The notes beneath the pieces are model-generated. The model saw only the letters and a program-made list of their open reading frames with translations. It was not told the origin of the DNA and searched no databases. The position numbers and the translations under genes are program-made. From contig NZ_JAJOMC010000002.1 in NCBI RefSeq assembly GCF_021129155.1, positions 118,188 through 182,187 on the forward strand: a stretch of DNA of 64,000 bases. The letters run 5' to 3'. Source of the stretch: Arthrobacter sp. AK04 (GTDB taxonomy: Bacteria > Actinomycetota > Actinomycetes > Actinomycetales > Micrococcaceae). This document shows positions 43,478 through 51,866 of the stretch, in pieces (within the stretch, counting starts at the first letter, position 1; each line of letters begins with the position of its first letter).

Positions 43478-44011
43478 CTAGCTGAATTCGGCTATAAGTT
43501 CGACCTCAACGGGAGAGTCGAGGGGCAGCACGGAAACGCCGACGGCGGAACGTGCGTGCTGGCCGGCGTCACCCAGGACGCGTCCCAGCAGTTCCGAGGC
43601 TCCATTGATGACGCCGGGCTGGCCGGTGAACGAAGGATCGGAGGAGACGAATCCCACAACCTTGACGATGCGGGTGATGCGGTCAAGGTCGCCGATAACG
43701 CTCTTGACGGCCGCCAGGGCGTTAACGGCGCAAACGGCCGCGAACCGCTGCGCATCCTCGGGGGAAACGGTGGGCTCGTCTGCGTAGCCTTCGGTCCCTG
43801 CCGACACCTTGCCGGTTGCCGGCAGCTTGCCATTAACAAATGGCAGCTGGCCGGACGTGTACACGTGGCTGCCAGAGACCACCGCGGGAACATAAGCGGC
43901 CACGGGAGCGGCCACTTCCGGAAGGGTCAACCCAAGGTCCGCGAGCCGCTGCTCAACAGCGGAAACGGGGGCGTCAGCCGCGCCGGGCTGGGCCTGTGCG
44001 GAGGTGCTCAT
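43478..44011 (-). CDS. RidA/YjgF family protein, long form
   Basis: A 177-residue protein of the RidA superfamily (usual length about 130), whose members deaminate reactive enamines/imines. Residues seen include VYTSGQLPF, AAVCAVNALAAVKSV and VGVSVLPLDSPVEVELIAEF; the usual Arg before the C-terminal motif (R-AV-V--LP) corresponds to ARSAVGVSVLP here. About 30 additional N-terminal residues and an internal insertion distinguish it from the archetype. It lies between the DUF4177 and NUDIX genes in one operon. Confidence 0.85.
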   Translation of the reverse strand: MSTSAQAQPGAADAPVSAVEQRLADLGLTLPEVAAPVAAYVPAVVSGSHVYTSGQLPFVNGKLPATGKVSAGTEGYADEPTVSPEDAQRFAAVCAVNALAAVKSVIGDLDRITRIVKVVGFVSSDPSFTGQPGVINGASELLGRVLGDAGQHARSAVGVSVLPLDSPVEVELIAEFS

Positions 44012-44012
44012 G

Positions 44013-44168
44013 CTACTGCTTCTCCCTCTTAAGGTAAGCAACCAGGCCGTTGCCGTCAGGTCCGGGAACAACCTGGACCAGCTCCCAGCCGTCGTCTCCC
44101 CACTGGTCAAGAATCTGCTTTGTGGCGTGAATAATGAGCGGAATCGTCGCGTACTCCCATTTGGTCAT
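44013..44168 (-). CDS. DUF4177-type small protein
   Basis: A 51-residue protein starting MTKWEYATIPLI with GWELVQVVPG, the DUF4177 pattern. Its TAG stop is 1 bp before the RidA start, so it leads the operon and is coupled to RidA. A TAGTCT box at 44176-44181 lies 7 nt upstream on the minus strand, indicating a leaderless transcript. Function unknown. Confidence 0.75.
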   Translation of the reverse strand: MTKWEYATIPLIIHATKQILDQWGDDGWELVQVVPGPDGNGLVAYLKREKQ

Positions 44169-44175
44169 GAGAGAA

Positions 44176-44181
44176 AGACTA
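44176..44181 (-). promoter_or_regulatory. -10 box for the DUF4177 operon, leaderless
   Basis: Reading the minus strand, TAGTCT precedes ATG 44168 by 7 nt. Only 37 bp separate the two divergent start codons here, so both promoters overlap. Confidence 0.5.
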
Positions 44182-44192
44182 GTCCTTGCCGG

Positions 44193-44198
44193 TAAAGT
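44193..44198 (+). promoter_or_regulatory. -10 box of a likely leaderless pbp transcript
   Basis: TAAAGT precedes ATG 44206 by 7 nt, with no ribosome binding site. Confidence 0.55.
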
Positions 44199-44205
44199 GG
44201 AAAAC

Positions 44206-46527
44206 ATGGCGACTCGTACGAACCCATTATTCGACACTGCCACCACCCTCGGAAAAATCCTCGTTTTCCTTGGCGTGAGTGCTATCTGCGGTGTCCTGGT
44301 AGCAGGCCTGCTGGTTCCTGCGGCGGCCGTTTCAGGCAGCGCAGCCAGCGGTTCGATCGAGTTCTTCGACACCCTCCCGGACGAGCTCAAGGTTGACCCG
44401 CCCAACCAGACCACCAGGATCCTGGCTGCGGACGGCAGCGAAATCGCCAGCGTCTACAAGGAGAACCGCACCAAGGTTGCCCTGGACCAGATTTCGCCCT
44501 TCATGAAGGAAGCCGTCATCGCCGTCGAGGACAGCCGGTTCTACGAGCATGGCGGCGTGGACACCACGGGCATCCTGCGCGCGCTGGTCAGCACCGCGCG
44601 CGGCAACCGGCAGGGCGCCTCCACCATCACCCAGCAGTACGTCAACAACGTCCTCAACTCCAACCTCGCCGCCGAGGGCAGGGACGAGGACATCAAGCTC
44701 AACGGCGTGAACAAGGGCGTGGGCGACAAGCTCCGTGAGATGAAGCTCGCCATTGCCCTGGAGAAGGAGTTCAGCAAGGAGCAGATCCTTGAGGGCTATC
44801 TGAACATCGTGTTCTTCAACCGCGACGCCTACGGCATTGAAGCCGCGTCCAGGTTCTTCTTCAGCACCTCCGCCAAGGACCTCACCCTTCCGCAGGCAGC
44901 ACTGCTGGCCGGCCTGGTCAACAGCCCTTCCGCATTTGACCCCATCTCCAACCCGGAAAACGCCAAGCAGCGCCGCGACCTGGTGCTGAGCCTGATGCGG
45001 GACCAGGGAAAGATCACGCAGGCTGACTACGACGCCGCCGTCGCCACCCCCGTGGAAACCAACGTCACCCCGGCCCGGCAGGGTTGCGCCTACGCTTCCA
45101 CCGCCCCGTACTTCTGCGACTACGTGCTTCACCTGCTGGAAAACAACCCCGCGTACGGTGCTGACCTTGATGAGCGCAAGCGGCTCATCTACGGCGGCGG
45201 CCTGACCATCACCACCACGCTGGACCCGAACGCGCAGGCTGTAGCCCAGGAGCAGGTCAACGCCTCCGCCGGCGCCAACCCGGACAAGTGGGGAGCCGCC
45301 ATGGTTTCCGTGCAGCCCAATTCCGGCAAGATCATCTCAATGGCCCAGAACACCTCCTTCCTCCCCGCCGAAGGCGCCTTCGACTCGCAGGTGAACTTCA
45401 ACGTGGACAAGCTGGACAAGGACGGCAACGACCTCAACGGCCTGGGCGGCGCGCAGCCCGGCTCCACCATGAAGCCGTTTACGTTCGCCCAGTGGCTTGA
45501 GGAGGGCAAGTCCATGAACACCGTGGTCAATGCCGCCCAGCGCCGCTACCCGCTCAACTTCAAGTGGCGCAACTCCTGCGGCCAGGTGACGGGCGCCTAC
45601 AACACTGCGGAAAAGTCACTCGGCGCTGCTGACGACCTCCAGAACGCAGAACCCCAGTGGTACCGTCCGCTGTCCGTCCTTGAAGGCCTGTACAACTCCA
45701 TCAACACCGTCACCTTCGCTTCGGCGGCGCAGTTGGACTTCTGCGGCATCCAGAAGATCGTGGATGCCACCGGACTTCATGGCGGACTCCCCGCCGACGG
45801 CGAGCCCAACCCGAAGATCAATATGTCCATGCTGGGCAACCTGCTGGGTTCCACCCAGACGGCTCCGCTGACCATGGCCAGCGCCTTCGCAACGTTCGCC
45901 AACGATGGCAAGTACTGCGAGCCCATCGCGATCACTGCGGTGACTGACCAGACCGGGGCCACGCTGCCGGCGCAGTCCAGCAGCTGCCGGGATGCGGTCA
46001 AGCCGGAGGTTGCCCGCGGCGTGAACTACGCCCTCCAGGAAGTGCTGAACCGCGGCTCCGGCTCGCTGATCCAGCCCCGGATCTCCACCCGGACCAGCTT
46101 CCCCATCGGCGCCAAGACTGGTACGTCAAACATGAACGAATCGACGTGGGTTGTTGGCCACACCACCGGTCTGGCCACCGCTGCTTGGTTTGGTGATCCG
46201 CTGGGTGCCCAGAACCGACCTGGCCAGAACATCACGGTGAACGGAAAGTTCTACCCGGGTATTGACGGTTACATGATTGCCGGGCCGATGTTCTCGAACT
46301 TCATGTCCCGGATTGCACCCGCCTACGGCACCGAGCCGTTCCCCGCCCCGCCCAGCAGCATGCTGAATGGGACAACCCGGAACACCACCCCCGCCACCGG
46401 CACGCCGCGAGCAACCCAGGCTCCGGCAACCCAGGCGCCGGCACCGGAAGCACCTGCCGCCACCGAGCCTGCCCCGCAGCCGACCAACAGCGGCAACGGT
46501 AATGGCAATGGAAACGGCAACGGCTAG
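44206..46527 (+). CDS. Bifunctional class A penicillin-binding protein (PBP1)
   Basis: A 773-residue peptidoglycan synthase. One N-terminal TM helix (about 18-42) anchors it. The GT51 glycosyltransferase domain has catalytic Glu108 in AVEDSRFYEHGGVD, then GASTITQQYVNN and KEQILEGYLNIVFFN. The transpeptidase has Ser420 in PGSTMKPF, an SxN-type motif in the SINT region, and Lys637 in AKTGTS. The C-terminal 60 residues are Pro/Ala/Thr-rich and end in Asn-Gly repeats. ATG 44206 is chosen over an upstream in-frame start by the TAAAGT box and the TM position. Confidence 0.94.
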   Translation: MATRTNPLFDTATTLGKILVFLGVSAICGVLVAGLLVPAAAVSGSAASGSIEFFDTLPDELKVDPPNQTTRILAADGSEIASVYKENRTKVALDQISPFMKEAVIAVEDSRFYEHGGVDTTGILRALVSTARGNRQGASTITQQYVNNVLNSNLAAEGRDEDIKLNGVNKGVGDKLREMKLAIALEKEFSKEQILEGYLNIVFFNRDAYGIEAASRFFFSTSAKDLTLPQAALLAGLVNSPSAFDPISNPENAKQRRDLVLSLMRDQGKITQADYDAAVATPVETNVTPARQGCAYASTAPYFCDYVLHLLENNPAYGADLDERKRLIYGGGLTITTTLDPNAQAVAQEQVNASAGANPDKWGAAMVSVQPNSGKIISMAQNTSFLPAEGAFDSQVNFNVDKLDKDGNDLNGLGGAQPGSTMKPFTFAQWLEEGKSMNTVVNAAQRRYPLNFKWRNSCGQVTGAYNTAEKSLGAADDLQNAEPQWYRPLSVLEGLYNSINTVTFASAAQLDFCGIQKIVDATGLHGGLPADGEPNPKINMSMLGNLLGSTQTAPLTMASAFATFANDGKYCEPIAITAVTDQTGATLPAQSSSCRDAVKPEVARGVNYALQEVLNRGSGSLIQPRISTRTSFPIGAKTGTSNMNESTWVVGHTTGLATAAWFGDPLGAQNRPGQNITVNGKFYPGIDGYMIAGPMFSNFMSRIAPAYGTEPFPAPPSSMLNGTTRNTTPATGTPRATQAPATQAPAPEAPAATEPAPQPTNSGNGNGNGNGNG

Positions 46528-46533
46528 CCGCCG

Positions 46534-47481
46534 ATGACCTCGACTACTACGCTGGCCGGCCGCGCCCGCACCCTTGGGCGCGGCCTGGCCGTCACTGCCG
46601 GGGCCGGTGCCGCCGCCGGGGCAGCCGCGTTCGGGTATGGCCTGTGGGAGAAGGACCAGTTCGTCCTCCGTGAGGAGACGCTGGCCATCCTGCCGCCGGG
46701 ACATGACCCGTTCCGCATCCTTCACCTGAGCGATATCCACTTCATCACCGGCCAGAAGAAGAAGGCAGCCTGGCTCCAGTCGCTGGCCGACCTCAAACCG
46801 GACCTGGTGGCCAACACCGGCGACAACCTCAGCCACCCCAAAGCCGTTGACCCCGTACTGGCCGCGCTGCGGCCGCTCATGGAGTTCCCCGGGGTCTTTG
46901 TTCCGGGCTCCAACGACTACTTCGCCCCGAGCCCGAAGAACCCCGCCCTGTACCTGCTGGGGCCTTCCAAGGTGAAGCCCAAGCCCAAGATGCTTGACTG
47001 GCCGCGGCTGCGCTCAGGTTTCGGCATGGCAGGCTGGATTGATCTGACCAACCGCCACCAATCCCTGGTGCTGAACGGCATCCGCTTTGACTTCTCCGGG
47101 GTGGACGACCCCCACTTGAGGCGCGAAAAGTACGCCGGGTGGCCCCGGGGAACCGTGAGCCAGGACGCCGCGGACCATCTCAAGGTGGCCGTCATCCATG
47201 CGCCCTACCAGCGGGTGCTGGACCACTTCACCGAGGACGGCGCCGACCTCCTGCTCGCCGGCCACACGCACGGGGGCCAGATCTGCATCCCGGGCTATGG
47301 CGCGCTGGTGGCCAATTGCGACCTTCCCACGTGGCGGGCAAAAGGGCTTAATGACTGGCAGAGCAACGGAAGGACGACGCCGGTCAACGTGTCCGGCGGC
47401 ATTGGCACCTCCCGTTTCGCCCCAGTAAGGATTGCCTGCAAACCCGAGGCCGTCCTGCTGACCCTCACTTCGCGCGGCTGA
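46534..47481 (+). CDS. Metallophosphoesterase, membrane-anchored
   Basis: A 315-residue calcineurin-like phosphoesterase. Metal-binding motifs are LHLSDIHF, ANTGDNL, PGSNDY and AGHTHGGQ (the usual GNH is GSND here). An N-terminal Ala/Gly-rich hydrophobic segment (about 12-34) is a signal anchor. It follows the PBP gene by 6 bp; this pairing is common in Actinobacteria and suggests a cell-envelope role, perhaps on a phospholipid or lipid-linked substrate. No clear ribosome binding site. Confidence 0.88.
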   Translation: MTSTTTLAGRARTLGRGLAVTAGAGAAAGAAAFGYGLWEKDQFVLREETLAILPPGHDPFRILHLSDIHFITGQKKKAAWLQSLADLKPDLVANTGDNLSHPKAVDPVLAALRPLMEFPGVFVPGSNDYFAPSPKNPALYLLGPSKVKPKPKMLDWPRLRSGFGMAGWIDLTNRHQSLVLNGIRFDFSGVDDPHLRREKYAGWPRGTVSQDAADHLKVAVIHAPYQRVLDHFTEDGADLLLAGHTHGGQICIPGYGALVANCDLPTWRAKGLNDWQSNGRTTPVNVSGGIGTSRFAPVRIACKPEAVLLTLTSRG

Positions 47482-47613
47482 TCGAGGCATTACAACCCGC
47501 AATAACTGGCCAAGCTGTTTATCACGCTCAAATTCCTGTGAACCGCCTCACGTCCATGGCATAGGGTAGTTGCTACGGGAAACTACATTCGTTTTAGAGC
47601 TTGAGAAGCGGGC

Positions 47614-49434
47614 ATGGCCAAGCAATCATCATTTTTTCGATCGATCAGTCGTCTCTATCCACATGTCCGGCCCATCATTCCACGGCTCCTGCTGGGACTC
47701 GTGTGTGCGCTGCTGGCCAGTATCGTTGCCCTGGCAATCCCCCAGGTCCTGCGGGTGCTGGTCAACGAGTCGCTGCAGCCGGGCGGCGCCACGGAGGCCA
47801 TCTGGGTTTCAGCCGGAATCATCCTGGTCCTGGGCATAGCCGAGGCGGGACTGGTGGCACTCCGCCGCCAGTTCGTCATCAACCCCGCCACCACCGTGGA
47901 AACCCGGATGCGCGTGTCGCTCTACGACCACCTGCAGGAGCTGACGGTCTCCTTCCATGACCGCTGGGGCTCAGGACAACTCCTGTCCCGCGCCATGACG
48001 GACCTCAACTTCCTGCGCCGCTGGATGGCTTTTGGCGCCATCATGCTGGTGGTCACCACGCTCACCGTAATCATCGGCATTGCCGTCATGTTCGCCATGA
48101 GCTGGCAGCTCGCCCTGATCTTCCTGGCCGCAGCCGTGCCGATCATGGCGTACAGCTTCCGGTTCCGCACCCGCTTCAGCAAGGTGGCACGCCGCAGCCA
48201 GGACCAGGCCGGTGACCTGGCCACCACGGTGGAGGAGTCAGTGCACGGCATCCGGGTGCTCAAAGCCTTCGGCCGCAGCCGGGAAGCACTCGAAAACTTC
48301 GAAGAACAAGCCGAAGAACTGCGCCAAACAGAGATCGACAAAGCGCGCCACCAGGCCATGTTCACCATGGTGGTCACGCTGCTGCCGGAACTTGCCCTGG
48401 GCGCAGGCCTGGTGGTGGGCATCATGCTCTGCGCCAGCGGTCAACTGAGCATCGGCGCGCTGGTGGCGTTCTTTGCCACAGCAGCCGTCATTGCCTCGCC
48501 CGTGGAATTCTCCGGCATGCTGCTGGCCATGGCACTCACTGCCAAGACCGCCGTCGACCGCCACTACGAAGTCATGGATTCCCCCAACACCATCACCAGT
48601 CCCCCGGAACCGCACCGGCCGGACAATCTCGCGGGCGCCCTCGAATTCCACAACGCCACTTTTGCCTACGAGGATGCCCCGGACAAGCCCATCCTGGAGA
48701 ACGTCAGCCTGGACGTGCGGCCTGGTGAAACCATGGCCCTGGTGGGCATCACGGGCAGCGGCAAGAGCGCACTCATCCAGCTGGTGCCCCGGCTGTATGA
48801 CGTCACCGGCGGTTCCATCAGCATTGACGGCGTGGACCTGCGGGACTTCGACGTGGAAGAGCTCCGGCGCATCGTGGCCGTAGCCTTCGAGGACACCACC
48901 CTGTTCTCCAACTCCGTCCGGGACAACGTGCTGCTCGGCGCCCCGAACCGCAGCGAGGCCGTCCTGGAGGAGGCCCTGGATGTGGCCCAGGCACACTTTG
49001 CCTACTCCCTGCCGGAGGGCCTGGACACCCTGATTGGCGAGGAAGGCCTGAGCCTGTCCGGCGGGCAGCGCCAACGGATCGCCCTGGCCCGGGCAATCGC
49101 GGCCCGGCCCCGCGTGCTGGTGCTGGATGACCCGCTCTCCGCCCTGGACGTCCACACGGAGGAACTGGTGGAGACCCGGCTGCGTGCCGTCCTGGAGGAC
49201 ACCACCACCCTGATCGTCGCCCACCGGCCGTCCACCGTGGCCCTCGCGGACAGGGTGGCGCTGCTTGAGGAAGGCCGGATCACCGCCGTCGGAACCCACA
49301 CCGAGCTGCTGGCCGGCAACGACCATTACCGCTACGTCATCGCGAGCCTGGACCAGGAACCCCGTGACCTGGACTCGGAACTCTCGGACCTCAAGGAAGA
49401 AGCAGCTATCCAGAAAGCGGAGGTCACCCGATGA
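47614..49434 (+). CDS. ABC exporter half-transporter A with degenerate catalytic site
   Basis: A 606-residue protein: six-TM exporter domain (about 20-320) and nucleotide-binding domain. Walker A is [10 protein letters not shown], the signature is canonical ([10 protein letters not shown]), and the H-loop His is present (IVAHRPST), but Walker B ends in Asp506 instead of the catalytic Glu ([11 protein letters not shown]). With the next gene it forms a heterodimer with one active and one degenerate ATP site. A -10-like TAGGGT at 47562 may drive the pair. Confidence 0.93.
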   Translation: MAKQSSFFRSISRLYPHVRPIIPRLLLGLVCALLASIVALAIPQVLRVLVNESLQPGGATEAIWVSAGIILVLGIAEAGLVALRRQFVINPATTVETRMRVSLYDHLQELTVSFHDRWGSGQLLSRAMTDLNFLRRWMAFGAIMLVVTTLTVIIGIAVMFAMSWQLALIFLAAAVPIMAYSFRFRTRFSKVARRSQDQAGDLATTVEESVHGIRVLKAFGRSREALENFEEQAEELRQTEIDKARHQAMFTMVVTLLPELALGAGLVVGIMLCASGQLSIGALVAFFATAAVIASPVEFSGMLLAMALTAKTAVDRHYEVMDSPNTITSPPEPHRPDNLAGALEFHNATFAYEDAPDKPILENVSLDVRPGETMALVGITGSGKSALIQLVPRLYDVTGGSISIDGVDLRDFDVEELRRIVAVAFEDTTLFSNSVRDNVLLGAPNRSEAVLEEALDVAQAHFAYSLPEGLDTLIGEEGLSLSGGQRQRIALARAIAARPRVLVLDDPLSALDVHTEELVETRLRAVLEDTTTLIVAHRPSTVALADRVALLEEGRITAVGTHTELLAGNDHYRYVIASLDQEPRDLDSELSDLKEEAAIQKAEVTR

Positions 49435-51257
49435 GCGCCGCTTCCTTCGGCACTGCCAATGAAGACAATGCCCACCTCAGCAAGAGTGACAGCAGGGCGG
49501 TCCGACGGCGGTCGCTGGCACTGCTGCGGTCACTGATCCGCCCGGTGCGGCTCCGGTTCTGGCTGACCATCGCCATGGTGGTCCTCTCCCAGGCGGCAAG
49601 GGTGGCCGGGCCGGCGCTGATCGCCTTTGGCATCGACCGCGCACTCCCTGCCCTGCAGGCCGGAGACAACGCGCCCCTGGTGTTCACCGGCGCCGCCTAC
49701 CTCCTTGCGGCCATTGCGACGGCGGGGCTCACGGCCCTGTACGTCACCTCCACCGCGAAGCTCAGCCAGGCCATGCTGCTGGACCTGCGCCTGCGGGTCT
49801 TCCGCCAGACCCAGGGGCTGAGCCTCGAGTTCCACGAAAAATACACGTCGGGCAGGATCATCGCCCGGCAGACCTCGGACCTTGAGGCCCTCCGTGAACT
49901 CCTGGACTCCGGCGTCAGCTCGCTGGCGTCAGGCATGCTGTTCATGGTCTTCACGGCCATCACCGTGTTTGCCCTGGACTGGCGGAGCGGACTGCTGGTG
50001 CTGGCCGCCGGCGTGCCCATGTTCTTCCTGGCCCGCTGGTACCAGAAGCACTCCCAGATCGCCTTCCGCGAATCCCGCGTGGTCTCCGCCCGGCTCATTG
50101 TGCACTTCGTGGAAACCATGACCGGCATCCGCGCCGTCAAGGCCTTCCGCAAGGAGCAGGAAAACTCCGGCCGTTACGGCCAGCTCGCCGAGGACTACCG
50201 TCGGGTCACCGTCCGCTCCATCAACCTCAACGGCATCTTCCAGCCGGGGCTGGTGCTGATCGGCAACGTCTGCGTGGCTGTGGTGCTGCTCTTCGGCGGC
50301 TTCCGCGTCCTGGGCGGTGACCTGGAGGTCGGTGTGCTGCTGGCACTCATCCTTTCCACCAAGCGGTTCTTCCAGCCGGTGGACCAGATGGCCATGTTCT
50401 ACAACTCCTTCCAGAGCGCGCAGGCCGCGCTCGAGAAGGTGTCGGGGCTCCTGGAAGAGGTGCCGACGGTCCGCCCGCCCAAGAACCCCGTCCCCCTGAA
50501 GCAAGCCAAGGGAGCAATCGACTTCAACGCCGTGGAGTTCCGCTACGGCGACGGCCCGCTGATCGTCCCTACCCTGGACCTGCACATTCCCGCGGGCCAG
50601 ACTGTTGCCCTGGTGGGGCAGACGGGTGCCGGCAAGTCCACTCTGGCGAAGCTCATTGCGCGCTTCTACGATGTCTCCTCCGGTTCCCTCACGCTGGACG
50701 GCGTCGACGTCCGCAACCTGGGCACCACGGACCTGCGCCGCAACATCGTGATGGTCACCCAGGAGGCATTCCTGTTCAGCGGCTCGGTGGCGGACAACAT
50801 CGCCCTGGGCCGCCCCGAGGCGTCCCGGGAGGAGATCGAGGAAGCGGCCAAAGCCGTAGGCGCCCACGATTTCATCATGGAACTTCCGGAAGGCTACGAC
50901 ACCGACGTCAACAAACGCGGCGGACGGGTCTCGTCAGGGCAGCGGCAGCTCATCAGTTTTGCCCGGGCGTTCTTGGCACGTCCGGCCGTGCTGATCCTGG
51001 ACGAGGCAACGTCCTCACTGGACATCCCCTCCGAAAGGCTGGTGCAGCAGGGCCTGGCGCGGCTCCTGGCGGGCACCGAGGCAGCCCGCAGGACGGCCCT
51101 GATCATTGCCCACCGGCTGTCCACTGTGGAGACCGCAGACAGGGTGCTGGTGGTGCACGACGGCCGGATCGTGGAGGACGGCAGCCCGGCCGACCTCATT
51201 GGCGGCGGCGGGCGCTTTGCCGACCTCCACGGTGCGTGGAAGGACTCGCTGGTCTGA
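49431..51257 (+). CDS. ABC exporter half-transporter B with catalytic Walker B
   Basis: A 608-residue partner of the preceding half-transporter. It has the exporter TM domain (about 35-330) and an NBD with Walker [10 protein letters not shown], canonical Walker B with Glu525 ([11 protein letters not shown]) and H-loop His, but its signature is VSSGQRQ rather than LSGGQ. The defects of the two genes are complementary, so only one composite site should hydrolyse ATP. ATG 49431 overlaps the previous stop (ATGA). Substrate unknown; family members export drugs or lipids. Confidence 0.93.
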   Translation: MSAASFGTANEDNAHLSKSDSRAVRRRSLALLRSLIRPVRLRFWLTIAMVVLSQAARVAGPALIAFGIDRALPALQAGDNAPLVFTGAAYLLAAIATAGLTALYVTSTAKLSQAMLLDLRLRVFRQTQGLSLEFHEKYTSGRIIARQTSDLEALRELLDSGVSSLASGMLFMVFTAITVFALDWRSGLLVLAAGVPMFFLARWYQKHSQIAFRESRVVSARLIVHFVETMTGIRAVKAFRKEQENSGRYGQLAEDYRRVTVRSINLNGIFQPGLVLIGNVCVAVVLLFGGFRVLGGDLEVGVLLALILSTKRFFQPVDQMAMFYNSFQSAQAALEKVSGLLEEVPTVRPPKNPVPLKQAKGAIDFNAVEFRYGDGPLIVPTLDLHIPAGQTVALVGQTGAGKSTLAKLIARFYDVSSGSLTLDGVDVRNLGTTDLRRNIVMVTQEAFLFSGSVADNIALGRPEASREEIEEAAKAVGAHDFIMELPEGYDTDVNKRGGRVSSGQRQLISFARAFLARPAVLILDEATSSLDIPSERLVQQGLARLLAGTEAARRTALIIAHRLSTVETADRVLVVHDGRIVEDGSPADLIGGGGRFADLHGAWKDSLV

Positions 51258-51335
51258 AGCCGCTCCACGTTTTCCTGGGATTTCGCATCGGGCCCCGGCA
51301 TCGGCTATCCTTGTAAAGTTGCTTTTGCAGCGGAT

Positions 51336-51412
<77 letters not shown>

Positions 51413-51421
51413 ATAAGAAGA

Positions 51422-51450
51422 GGGTCTCCTTGTGGAGGCCCTTTCCTTTT
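51422..51450 (+). terminator. Intrinsic terminator of tRNA-Pro
   Basis: GGGTCTCC (51422-51429) pairs with GGAGGCCC (51434-51441) around a 4-nt loop, followed by TTTCCTTTT. Confidence 0.8.
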
Positions 51451-51460
51451 CTTAAAGGAA

Positions 51461-51490
51461 ATGGCCCCGGAGCGTGCGCTCCGGGGCCAT
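51461..51490 (-). terminator. Intrinsic terminator of the pre-peptide gene
   Basis: ATGGCCCCGGAGCG (51461-51474) and CGCTCCGGGGCCAT (51477-51490) form a perfect 14-bp stem with a 2-nt loop (likely 4 nt after fraying). On the minus strand it is 28 nt past the pre-peptide stop and is followed by TTTCCTTT, so it fits a terminator for that gene. Confidence 0.8.
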
Positions 51491-51517
51491 CCTCGCCTCC
51501 TGGTGTAAGGAAGCTTT

Positions 51518-51733
51518 TTACATCGGGTCGGGCCAGTTGCCTACGTACGTGGTGTACGAGGTATCGATGCTCTTGTCCTTGGTCTTCTTGGACATCGGGT
51601 CAGGCCAGTTTCCAACGGCTACCGAAGTTCCGGCAGAGTCCCCGAGGGAACCGGCAGACAGGACAGCTGGAGCCGCCGCAGAAAAAGCAAGGGCGCCTGC
51701 CAGTACGGCCGCGGTTGCGATCTTCTTCAACAT
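51518..51733 (-). CDS. Secreted pre-peptide with two identical VGNWPDPM copies (candidate signalling peptide)
   Basis: A 71-residue protein. Residues 1-27 are a Sec-type signal peptide: Lys-Lys at 3-4, hydrophobic core, and AxA-type cleavage options near 18-27. The mature part of about 45 residues holds VGNWPDPM at 40-47 and again at 64-71, the last ending on the final residue, separated by a Lys/Asp/Thr-rich spacer. The two copies differ at three codon third positions (GTT/GTA, GGA/GGC, CCT/CCC) and at no residue, so the peptide itself seems conserved. ATG 51733 has GAGGA 8 nt upstream. It is divergent from an HTH-TPR regulator. I infer a peptide pheromone; a small antimicrobial or wall peptide is the alternative. 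Confidence 0.8.
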   Translation of the reverse strand: MLKKIATAAVLAGALAFSAAAPAVLSAGSLGDSAGTSVAVGNWPDPMSKKTKDKSIDTSYTTYVGNWPDPM

Positions 51734-51786
51734 AAATGGGTTCCTCAATACGAGTCGGATTCGTTACAAAGCCAGCACTGTCCTTG

Positions 51787-51838
51787 TTGACATACATTGT
51801 AAAATGTTTTCCACAGGGACTGTCAAGCATTTTGTACG
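51787..51838. promoter_or_regulatory. Divergent promoter/operator of the pre-peptide and regulator genes
   Basis: An AT-rich stretch. On the minus strand TTGACA (51826-51821) and TACAAT (51801-51796), spacer 19 nt (or TTTACA with 17), form a promoter for the pre-peptide gene. On the plus strand another TTGACA starts at 51787. An inverted repeat AAAATG (51801-51806) / CATTTT (51828-51833) with 21 nt between overlaps the minus-strand -10 and could be the regulator's operator. Confidence 0.55.
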
Positions 51839-51866
51839 AAGACCGTCCGGAAAAGGAGGAAAACCC

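Noticed and set aside
51474..51866. N-terminal extension of the HTH-TPR regulator through the promoter region
   Set aside because: It would run over the pre-peptide gene and its terminator; GTG 51867 has a perfect ribosome binding site and the HTH begins immediately.
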